This document shows positions 1 to 5,497 of a stretch of 7,239 nt of DNA, one piece after another. Below the pieces are notes generated by a model, which searched no databases, was not told the DNA's origin, and saw nothing but the letters and a program-made list of their open reading frames with translations. The stretch comes from an uncultured Bacteroidales bacterium (GTDB taxonomy: Bacteria; Bacteroidota; Bacteroidia; Bacteroidales; WCHB1-69), in assembly GCA_937901455.1 (NCBI GenBank), contig CALDIA010000006.1:1-7239 (forward strand), given 5' to 3'. The position numbers and the translations under genes were made by a program. Position 1 is the stretch's first letter, and each line of letters begins with the position of its first letter.

Positions 1-2
1 AC

Positions 3-314
3 ACCTACAAGAGAGCATACGAGGAAATGAAGGCCGAGAGGGAACGCACCATCAAGGCCTTGGACGAGGTAATCAAGACGCAGCGCGACGAGATCGACCT
101 CTACAAGTATGAGGTGGCTGAGCTGCGCAAGCGCAACGCCGACCTACAGGCCAAGCGCGACGAATGGCTGAGGCGCAAGCTGGAGCAGCGGGAGCAGAAG
201 CGGCACGGCTGGGGCAAGCAGCCCGAACCCATGCCGCGCCCCAAGCTCACCGACCCCGACGACCCGCGCCACTACGAGCGCGAAGAGGGCGATGGCGACG
301 ACAACAAGGACTAA
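3..314 (+). CDS. Coiled-coil protein, 5' end outside the window
   Basis: The reading frame is open to the left edge of the window (Thr-Tyr-Lys-Arg-Ala-Tyr-Glu-Glu before the Met at 27), so this is probably the C-terminal part of a longer gene rather than a gene starting at 27. The visible 103 residues are highly charged, with heptad-like spacing of Leu/Ile/Val over about the first 65 residues, which suggests a long coiled coil. The end is Pro/Asp/Glu-rich and finishes in an acidic DGDDNKD tail. There is no signal peptide, membrane segment or catalytic motif in view. Small charged coiled-coil proteins are common in phage accessory regions, but I do not recognise a family and assign no function. 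The next gene starts about 30 bases downstream. Confidence 0.7.
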   Translation, partial: TYKRAYEEMKAERERTIKALDEVIKTQRDEIDLYKYEVAELRKRNADLQAKRDEWLRRKLEQREQKRHGWGKQPEPMPRPKLTDPDDPRHYEREEGDGDDNKD

Positions 315-344
315 ACAAAGATAACCAATTAAAGCATAAAGACA

Positions 345-512
345 ATGAAAGCAAGAAAGACAATAGGAGCGGTAATGGCCATCATCGGCCTGTTTGCCGC
401 AGTCAGCGTGGTTGACGGAAGCCAACACGAAATGCTTGTCCGCTTCGGCGGCGCGGCCATGTTCGCCTTCGGCGCATGGCTTGGGAAGTGGTTTGAACTC
501 CAAAAAGACTGA
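345..512 (+). CDS. Small two-segment membrane protein, unknown function
   Basis: A 55-codon frame (ATG at 345, TGA at 510-512) fits exactly between its neighbours, ending 3 bases before the next ATG. The product starts with a basic MKARK, followed by a hydrophobic stretch at residues 7-23, a short polar loop (DGSQHE, 24-29), a second Gly/Ala/Phe-rich hydrophobic stretch at about 34-47, and a charged tail ending in KD. This predicts a small inner-membrane protein with two helices and both ends inside. The size and topology would fit a holin-like or phage accessory membrane protein, but no lysin is visible nearby, so that is only a possibility. The first segment could instead be an uncleaved signal sequence. 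The tight fit between neighbours is the main reason to believe it is a gene. Confidence 0.6.
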   Translation: MKARKTIGAVMAIIGLFAAVSVVDGSQHEMLVRFGGAAMFAFGAWLGKWFELQKD

Positions 513-515
513 GCC

Positions 516-947
516 ATGAAGAATGCAGATAAAACAAAGACGATGGAACAGAATCTCGAAGCCGAAAACAAGGTTCTGAAACAGAAGATAGAGAGGCTCG
601 AGGCAAGCAACAAGGAGTATTGGAGAGAGATAGAGGAGATGTCGGAATTGTTGGAACAAATAGGCGGCTTGACTGCTCTGATTCCGCTTCGTTTCAAAGA
701 AGTGTCTCTTATCTCGCAGAGGAAGGCACTGGAGATATTTGGTTATAAATGGCTTCAAGAGAAAGAAAAGGCAGCACAACTTCAAGGGGTGCGGCTTTGG
801 GTTCGCACAGGAGGACATCAACATTCGCCCAAGAAATACGACAGGAGGCAATTGCAAGAGATATTGGAATGGGAGCGGGAGAACGGCTTGCCGTACGACT
901 TCTACGCGCCGAAACCACGCAAAACGCGAAGCCGTGGAAACGTATAG
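516..947 (+). CDS. Coiled-coil protein with basic, possibly DNA-binding C-terminal half
   Basis: The 143-residue product has two parts. Residues about 10-48 form a strong coiled coil (MEQNLEAENKVLKQKIERLE and following). Residues about 60-143 look like a compact helical domain (SQRKALEIFGYKWL, LWVRTGGHQHSPKKYDRRQL, EILEWERENGLP) and end in a very basic tail (KPRKTRSRGNV). The helix pattern and basic tail suggest nucleic-acid binding, possibly an excisionase- or terminase-small-subunit-like helix-turn-helix; this is inference and I do not recognise the family. The start at 516 lies 3 bases after the upstream stop, which suggests coupled translation; an in-frame Met at residue 10 (543) is an alternative. 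The stop codon at 945-947 overlaps the boxA-like sequence that opens the noncoding region. Confidence 0.75.
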   Translation: MKNADKTKTMEQNLEAENKVLKQKIERLEASNKEYWREIEEMSELLEQIGGLTALIPLRFKEVSLISQRKALEIFGYKWLQEKEKAAQLQGVRLWVRTGGHQHSPKKYDRRQLQEILEWERENGLPYDFYAPKPRKTRSRGNV

Positions 948-960
948 CTCTTTGACAATT
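946..960 (+). promoter_or_regulatory. boxA-like antitermination motif
   Basis: AGCTCTTTGACAATT differs from the Escherichia coli ribosomal RNA leader boxA (TGCTCTTTAACAATT, as I recall it) at only two of 15 positions. BoxA RNA is bound by NusB and ribosomal protein S10 and helps RNA polymerase pass terminators, in rRNA operons and at lambda nut sites. Here it lies at the stop codon of the preceding gene, just ahead of a structured noncoding region and a 2-kb ATPase gene. Part of the motif (TTTGAC) recurs 11 bases later. The function is inferred from similarity only. Confidence 0.4.
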
Positions 961-985
961 ATTTGACTTAACTGATAGCCAGACC

Positions 986-995
986 GCCGCGAGGC
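986..995 (+). other. Small GNRA-loop hairpin
   Basis: GCC-GCGA-GGC can form a 3-bp hairpin closed by a GNRA tetraloop about 30 bases after the boxA-like motif. It is reminiscent of a boxB-like element in a nut site, but the stem is short and could be chance in a GC-rich stretch. Confidence 0.2.
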
Positions 996-1003
996 AGGCC
1001 GCA

Positions 1004-1060
1004 GGGGACGGGAAACCCTACAAGGATAACTCATTTTTGATTTCAAACGCTCCCGTCCCC
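1004..1060 (+). repeat. Perfect 10-bp GC-rich inverted repeat (stem-loop)
   Basis: GGGGACGGGA at 1004-1013 is the exact reverse complement of TCCCGTCCCC at 1051-1060, with a 37-nt, partly AT-rich loop. There is no T-tract after it, so it is not an intrinsic terminator of the usual kind. It ends only 5 bases before the tRNA-like element, and its CCCC (1057-1060) could alternatively pair with GGGG at 1066-1069, the first bases of the acceptor stem. This suggests a structured leader RNA, possibly with competing folds. Confidence 0.5.
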
Positions 1061-1065
1061 GTCTT

Positions 1066-1172
1066 GGGGAAGTCGCCCAGAGGCAGGGCGTTCCGTGTAA
1101 TGGGTAGCAGAACAGGAGCACGGAGTAATAGTTCGCTTGAGAGACGCGGGTTCGAATCCCGCCTTCCCCGCA
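1066..1172 (+). ncRNA. tRNA-like element with expanded anticodon/variable region
   Basis: A 7-bp acceptor stem (GGGGAAG 1066-1072 with CTTCCCC 1163-1169) encloses a D-like arm (GCCC 1075-1078, 7-nt loop, GGGC 1086-1089) and a perfect T arm (GCGGG 1146-1150, loop TTCGAAT, CCCGC 1158-1162). A G at 1170 sits at the discriminator position; CCA is not encoded. The middle is not normal. The anticodon-position stem (CCGTG 1093-1097 with CACGG 1119-1123, extendable to 7-8 bp) closes a loop of about 19-21 nt instead of 7, and a further 20 or so nt precede the T arm. I cannot assign an anticodon. It could be a decayed or composite tRNA, a tRNA mimic with another job, or an attachment-site-like tRNA copy. 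It ends 47 bases before the ATPase start codon. Confidence 0.5.
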
Positions 1173-1216
1173 ATAGCAACGCCCGAAGCTGTTAGAGGGC
1201 AACAAATGAAGTAGTA

Positions 1217-3241
1217 ATGAAAACCGTAAGGATTGAGCGGATGCACATTGAGAACTTCAAGGGAATCCGCTGCATTGACTTGGATTTCGGACAGACCACC
1301 GAAATCAGAGGCCGCAACGCGACGGGCAAGACGACCATCGCCGATGCGTTCACTTGGTGCCTGTTCGGAAAGGACAGCACGGGCAGGGCCGCGTTCAACC
1401 TCAAGACGATCGACGAAAACGGCGTAATCCACAAGATTGACCACTTCGTCGAACTGACGCTTTGCGTGCAGACCGACACCGGGACGAAGAAGGCAGTGCT
1501 GAAACGGTTGCTCAAGGAAGACTGGGTGAAGCCGCGAGGCAAGGCCGAGCCTGTGATGCAAGGCAACAGCACGTCGTATTTCGTTGACGGAGTGGAAGTG
1601 AAAGCCACGCAATATGCCGCAGAGGTGTCGTCAATCATCGACGAGCAGATGTTCCGCCTCGTCACATCCCCAACCTATTTCCCGACGATGGACTGGAAGT
1701 CGCAAAGGGAGATGCTGGTCAAGATGGCCGGCAACGTGACCTACGCCGACGTGGCGTTCGACAGCGAAATGAAGAGAATCCTCTCGCAACTCAGCGGGAT
1801 TGACATGGCCACGTTCAAGGCAAGGATCGCGAGCCGGAAGAAGCCCATCAAGGAGGAACTCGAAGAATGCCCGACAAGGATCAGCGCAATAGAGAGCGTG
1901 ACACCCGAGCCGATGGACTTCGACGGCATCGAGGCCGAAATGGGAGCGTTGAAGAAGGAGTTTGACGGCAACCTCACGCTGATCAGCGACAAGGCCAAGG
2001 CAAACGACGCCAAGTTTGCCGACATCCAAGCCCGGCAGAAGCACGTCAACGAAATGCGCCTCAGACAGATGAGCCTCGTTGCTGACGCAGAGCAAGCCGA
2101 ACAGCAAAGATGCGCCAAGGCCAACTCCGACTACAACGAGCAGAAGATGAGGCTTGAGGCATTGCAACGCGAACTGGCCTTGTTCAAGAGCCAATCAGCC
2201 AACGAACTGAAAAGCATTGACGCCGACATCGCCTCCAACAAGGAGAGAGCGGAAAGGCTTGGAGAGGAATGCGACGACCTGCGCCGACAGTGGGCAGAGG
2301 TCAACGGCAGGGCCTTTGAGGAGAAGGAAAGCGAAATCACCTGCCCGTTGCTCAACATCGCCTGCAAGGACGCCAACGTGATTGCCAAGGCCAACGAGCA
2401 TAAGGCCAACGCAAGAAAGGCCTTCAACGAGAAGAAGGCCGCCGAGCTTTCCGAAATCACCGCCAACGGCAAGGCCAAGATGGAGGAGAAACGCCGCATC
2501 GGGCAATACGTCGTTGAACTGAACGAAAAGCGAGCCACGCGAAGCGTAGAGATTGCCGAAGAGGAGAAGAGACGCGGCAACGACATCGAATCGCTCGGCA
2601 ACCAACTGGCAGGCTGCAAGGTGGAGCAACCGAGGAAGATAGAGCCAACCGACATCAGCGAATGGGTGATGCTCGAAGAATCCATCAAGGCGGAGGAAGA
2701 CACCATACAAGAGCCGGAGAGAGACAACGACACGTCGTTGGTTGACAGAAACGCCGAATTGCAAGAGCGCATCAAGGCATTGGGCGCCGACCTCGCCAAA
2801 CGCGACACCATCGGCACCAACAAGGCCAAGATAGCGGAAATCGAGGAACGCGAGAAAACGCTTGCCCAGCAGCTTGCCGACCTTGAAGGCCAGGAATACC
2901 ATGCCGAAAGGCTTGAAAAGGCCTACGTCAGCGAAGTGGAGTGCCGCGTGAACAAGATGTTCGAGATGGTGAAGTTCAGGATGTTCGAGAAGCAAATCAA
3001 CGGAGGCGAAGCCCCTACCTGTGTGGCCATGGTCGGCAACGTGCCTTACCAAGATTTGAACAACGCCAGCAAAATCAACGCAGGCATCGACATCATCAAC
3101 ACACTGGGCAGGCACAGCAATATCAGTGCGCCTGTCTTCATCGACAATGCCGAGAGCGTGAACCAAGTGAGGCACACCGACAGCCAATTGGTGTTGCTTA
3201 TAGTAACCGAAGACGACCAACTTAATGTTACATCTAAATAG
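1217..3241 (+). CDS. SbcC/Rad50-like SMC-type ATPase for DNA recombination
   Basis: This 674-residue protein has the plan of an SbcC/Rad50-type ATPase: N-terminal ATP-binding half, two long coiled coils, and C-terminal half. At the N-terminus, IENFKGI (residues 11-17) is the typical Rad50/RecF-like opening and GRNATGKT (32-39) is the Walker A motif. A degenerate ABC signature lies near NASKINAGID (616-625), and VFIDNAESV (640-648) is the Walker B region. Charged coiled coils fill roughly 205-370 and 390-590. Between them, Cys376 and Cys383 (CPLLNIAC) sit where Rad50 has its CxxC zinc hook, but with six residues between them. SbcC and Rad50 use ATP to clamp DNA and control a partner nuclease; no SbcD/Mre11 gene is next to it. 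RecT follows 8 bases after the stop, so the two are probably co-transcribed and act in phage recombination. The family call is firm; the partner is unknown. Confidence 0.88.
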   Translation: MKTVRIERMHIENFKGIRCIDLDFGQTTEIRGRNATGKTTIADAFTWCLFGKDSTGRAAFNLKTIDENGVIHKIDHFVELTLCVQTDTGTKKAVLKRLLKEDWVKPRGKAEPVMQGNSTSYFVDGVEVKATQYAAEVSSIIDEQMFRLVTSPTYFPTMDWKSQREMLVKMAGNVTYADVAFDSEMKRILSQLSGIDMATFKARIASRKKPIKEELEECPTRISAIESVTPEPMDFDGIEAEMGALKKEFDGNLTLISDKAKANDAKFADIQARQKHVNEMRLRQMSLVADAEQAEQQRCAKANSDYNEQKMRLEALQRELALFKSQSANELKSIDADIASNKERAERLGEECDDLRRQWAEVNGRAFEEKESEITCPLLNIACKDANVIAKANEHKANARKAFNEKKAAELSEITANGKAKMEEKRRIGQYVVELNEKRATRSVEIAEEEKRRGNDIESLGNQLAGCKVEQPRKIEPTDISEWVMLEESIKAEEDTIQEPERDNDTSLVDRNAELQERIKALGADLAKRDTIGTNKAKIAEIEEREKTLAQQLADLEGQEYHAERLEKAYVSEVECRVNKMFEMVKFRMFEKQINGGEAPTCVAMVGNVPYQDLNNASKINAGIDIINTLGRHSNISAPVFIDNAESVNQVRHTDSQLVLLIVTEDDQLNVTSK

Positions 3242-3249
3242 TAGTAATC

Positions 3250-4002
3250 ATGGACAACAACAACCAACCGCAAGTCACCGACTTGCAAGTCATCAAGACA
3301 AAGAGCGATGCCGAGTTTGCGCTTACGCCAATCGGCCAACAAGTGAAACAATTCGAGATGCAGCAACGCATGGCAAAGATGTATTCCGAATCGGACATTG
3401 TGCCCGACACCTACAGGAACAAGGTGGGGAACTGCGTCATCGCCATCGACATGGCGCAACGCATGGGCGCCAATCCGTTGATGATCATGCAGAACCTCTA
3501 CATCGTGCATGGCAATCCGAGCTTCAGCAGCAAGTTCCTCATCGCCTGCGTGAACGCTTCGGGGCGTTACACCTCGCTGCGCTACGAATGGAAAGGCAAG
3601 CAGGGTACGCCAGAATGGGGGTGCAGATGCTACGCATACGAGAAGGACGACATCAAGAAGGAACGCCGCATCGACGGCGTTTGGATCGACATGAAGATGG
3701 CCGAATCCGAAGGATGGACCAAGAAGAACGGGAGCAAGTGGCAGACGATGCCGCAGCAGATGCTCGTCTATCGCGCCGCCGCGTTCTGGCAACGCGCCTA
3801 CTGCCCCGAAATCTCGATGGGCTTCATCAGCACCGAGGAGGCGGAGGACATGGTTGAGGACGTTCCTTTCGAGGAGGTCGTCACCGATGCCGAAGCCGAG
3901 GTGAAGAACGCGGCCAACGCTTCTTCAATCGGTTTTGAGGCACCGAAGCCCGAAGCAGAACCGCAACCCGAACAGCAACAACCAGCAGGCCCCGGATTCT
4001 GA
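3250..4002 (+). CDS. recT: RecT-family single-strand annealing protein
   Basis: This 250-residue product has the size and hallmark segments of RecT annealases, which coat single-stranded DNA and pair it with a complementary strand. Visible features are a helical N-terminus, the conserved block NPLMIMQNLYIVHG (75-88) followed by SFSSKFLIACVNASGRY (91-107), and KWQTMPQQMLVYRAAAFWQR (163-182), which leads into CPEISMGFISTEE. The tail from about residue 198 is acidic, then Pro/Gln/Ala-rich and probably disordered; such tails often bind partner proteins. RecT normally works with a 5'-to-3' exonuclease such as RecE, but none is recognisable here; the flanking ATPase and metallo-beta-lactamase protein may fill that role (inference). 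Its stop overlaps the next start as TGATG, so the two genes are translationally coupled. Confidence 0.88.
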   Translation: MDNNNQPQVTDLQVIKTKSDAEFALTPIGQQVKQFEMQQRMAKMYSESDIVPDTYRNKVGNCVIAIDMAQRMGANPLMIMQNLYIVHGNPSFSSKFLIACVNASGRYTSLRYEWKGKQGTPEWGCRCYAYEKDDIKKERRIDGVWIDMKMAESEGWTKKNGSKWQTMPQQMLVYRAAAFWQRAYCPEISMGFISTEEAEDMVEDVPFEEVVTDAEAEVKNAANASSIGFEAPKPEAEPQPEQQQPAGPGF

Positions 4003-4745
4003 TGAAACTGACAGTCATAGGCAGCGGAAGCAGTGGCAATGGCTACATCTTGCACAACGATAGGGAAGCCCTTATCATTGAGGCAGGGATGGGTATGCGC
4101 AGATACAAGATTGCGCTTGGCTTCAACATTGCCATTGTTTCCGGCTGCCTTGTGTCGCACGAACACAAGGACCACAGCAAGTCAGTAAAGGACATGCTGG
4201 CCGCAAAGATACCCGTGTATATGAGTGGCGGAACGGCAAGAAGCATATTCGGCGACGCCGAGTTGCCGCACTTGCATAGGATTGAGGCCAACAAGGAAGT
4301 CCCGGTCGGTTCGTTTCAGGTGCTGCCTTTCGAGGTGGTGCATGATGCCGTCGAGCCTTTCGGCTATCTCATCAGGCACGAAGAGACGGGGACAGTATTG
4401 TTTGCTACCGACACCTACTATCTGCCGCACAAGTTCAACGGATTGAACAATGTGATGATAGAGTGCAACTACGACGCGAACATCCTCAAAACCAACGTGG
4501 AGTCGGGCGAAGTGCATCCTTCTGTGGCCAAGCGTGTGCTGACAAGCCATTTCAGCTATCGGCATTGCATAGAGGCATTGCAGGCCAACGACCTTTCGGC
4601 TGTGAACAACATCGTCTTGCTCCATCTGAGTTCGTCCAACTCCAACGCAGAGGCTTTTCGGCAAGGCGTGGAGGAAGCCACCTCGAAACCGACATTCGTG
4701 GCCAAGGCAGGGCTTGAGATTGATTTCAACAAAACACCATTTTAA
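4002..4745 (+). CDS. MBL-fold metallo-hydrolase, possible nuclease
   Basis: This 247-residue protein has a complete metallo-beta-lactamase fold metal site. The opening VIGSGSSGNGY is followed by the HxHxDH motif HEHKDH (residues 53-58), then His114, Asp137 in FATDT, His183, and a final His208 in LLHLSSSN. This pattern resembles the YycJ/WalJ and RNase Z/Snm1-related branch, whose members include DNA and RNA nucleases, rather than antibiotic-degrading lactamases. No signal peptide is seen, so it should act in the cytoplasm. The start overlaps the recT stop by one base. That coupling suggests it works with RecT, perhaps trimming DNA ends in place of RecE or a lambda-type exonuclease, but the substrate is inferred. 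The gene ends the first operon; a separate promoter follows. Confidence 0.85.
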   Translation: MKLTVIGSGSSGNGYILHNDREALIIEAGMGMRRYKIALGFNIAIVSGCLVSHEHKDHSKSVKDMLAAKIPVYMSGGTARSIFGDAELPHLHRIEANKEVPVGSFQVLPFEVVHDAVEPFGYLIRHEETGTVLFATDTYYLPHKFNGLNNVMIECNYDANILKTNVESGEVHPSVAKRVLTSHFSYRHCIEALQANDLSAVNNIVLLHLSSSNSNAEAFRQGVEEATSKPTFVAKAGLEIDFNKTPF

Positions 4746-4766
4746 CGAAAAATAATTGCATAAATA

Positions 4767-4798
4767 TTTGGAAATCAGTATTTTATATTGTAATTTTG
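4767..4798 (+). promoter_or_regulatory. Bacteroidota-type promoter (-33 TTTG / -7 TAnnTTTG)
   Basis: TTTG at 4767-4770 and TAATTTTG at 4791-4798 are separated by 20 nt, matching the known Bacteroides vegetative sigma-factor consensus (TTTG, 19-21 nt, TAnnTTTG). The surrounding DNA is AT-rich, unlike the neighbouring genes. It lies in the only gap of this part of the window, between the MBL gene and the 78-residue gene, so transcription should start near 4803-4808 and leave a leader of about 20 nt before the ATG at 4824. It is also the best taxonomic marker in the window. Confidence 0.8.
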
Positions 4799-4823
4799 CA
4801 GAACACACCAAAATTGAAAGAAT

Positions 4824-5060
4824 ATGGCGAAAACGATTGAAATAGGAAAGACAGGAACGCTCGACGGAAAGACCTACAAGGTGAAGGCGTTGAGGAACTT
4901 CATGCGATGCCACGGCTGTGCCTTTGAGCGGAACGGATTCCCTGGCAGTTGCGAGACCGACAGGAATGCGTTTGGCGAGGCATTGGGAGAATGTGCGGCC
5001 ATGTCGCGCTCCGACCATCAGTATGTGTGCTTCGTTGAAGTGAAAGGCAAGAATCGATGA
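4824..5060 (+). CDS. Small Cys-rich, putative zinc-binding protein
   Basis: The 78-residue product starts with a beta-rich, strongly basic stretch (KTIEIGKTGTLDGKTYKVK). It has five cysteines: CHGC at 29-32, then Cys43, Cys57 and Cys69, with CAFE after the first pair and VCFVEV near the end. The CxxC pair plus two later Cys could form a four-Cys zinc site. Small Cys-rich proteins with the same ending occur, as I recall, in Bacteroidales phage replication regions, without a known function. It is the first gene after the promoter at 4767-4798, and its ATGA overlaps the start of the NinB-like gene, so it is probably part of the replication unit. Metal binding and any role are inferred. Confidence 0.7.
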   Translation: MAKTIEIGKTGTLDGKTYKVKALRNFMRCHGCAFERNGFPGSCETDRNAFGEALGECAAMSRSDHQYVCFVEVKGKNR

Positions 5061-5497
5061 AACAGTTGGACTTCATAAAAGCCAATGGGGAAGTAGTGGA
5101 GAAGGAAGCCATCCACCAATGGCTTGACCGCAGCGTCAAGTACATCACGAATGGTGCCTACTCGCTCACGCTGACCCGCGTCGTGAAGCGTCGCAGCTTG
5201 CAGCAGAACCGCCTCATGTGGATGTGGTTCAAGTGTGTCGAGTTGGAACTGGGGCAACCCAGCCAAGACATTCACGATTACTATTGCAAGAAGTTCTTCA
5301 GCAGGGAGATTGCCAATCCCGTTACGGGTGAGGTTGAAACGGTGTATTCGGGTACACGCGGCTTGAACACGGCCCAGATGAGCGACTTCTTGGACAAGGT
5401 GCAGTCCGATGTGGCAACGGAGCTTGGGATAACCCTGCCGTCGCCCGACGACATTGGCTATGATGAGTTCAGGTTGCAATACGAAAGGTATGTGTGA
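5057..5497 (+). CDS. NinB-like recombination protein (ssDNA-binding)
   Basis: The 146-residue product resembles NinB/YbcN-type phage proteins. The block RRSLQQNRLMWMWF (residues 45-58) is the characteristic RSxxQNRxxW stretch; it is followed by HDYYCKKFF (73-81) and SGTRGLNTAQMSDFLD (98-113). Lambda NinB (Orf) binds single-stranded DNA and SSB and helps load the annealing protein, replacing RecFOR. A similar role next to RecT is plausible here, which would make it a mediator for the upstream recombination genes. The start overlaps the previous stop as ATGA, and its own stop overlaps the next ATG as TGATG, so translation of the three genes is linked. The family call rests on motif memory; the exact biochemical role is inferred. 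Confidence 0.7.
   Translation: MKQLDFIKANGEVVEKEAIHQWLDRSVKYITNGAYSLTLTRVVKRRSLQQNRLMWMWFKCVELELGQPSQDIHDYYCKKFFSREIANPVTGEVETVYSGTRGLNTAQMSDFLDKVQSDVATELGITLPSPDDIGYDEFRLQYERYV

Noticed and set aside
164..415. Plus-strand frame of 83 codons at the start
   Set aside because: Ala/Arg-rich shadow of the coiled-coil gene; it also covers the start of the 55-residue gene.
952..980. Sigma-70-type promoter with TTGACA
   Set aside because: No acceptable -10 element at the right distance, and Bacteroidota use TTTG/TAnnTTTG, which is not completed here.
1004..1060. Intrinsic terminator
   Set aside because: The stem is strong but the loop is 37 nt and no T-tract follows.
144..1205. Long minus-strand open frame (353 codons)
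   Set aside because: It runs antisense to three plausible + genes and through the tRNA-like element; the peptide GGIRTR is the usual artefact of translating an antisense T arm.
1206..1214. Leader peptide ATG AAG TAG before the ATPase
   Set aside because: A two-codon frame is too short to claim without conservation data.
2195..3220. Long minus-strand open frame (341 codons)
   Set aside because: It lies wholly antisense to the ATPase gene, whose motifs are clear; it arises from GC-rich codon bias and has a low-complexity Val/Leu/His-rich composition.
3225..3857. Plus-strand frame of 210 codons overlapping recT
   Set aside because: Arg/His/Gln-rich shadow frame; the RecT motifs are in the other frame.
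4002..4745. Beta-lactamase resistance gene
   Set aside because: No signal peptide, and the HEHKDH motif and flanking residues fit the nuclease/YycJ-like branch in a recombination operon.
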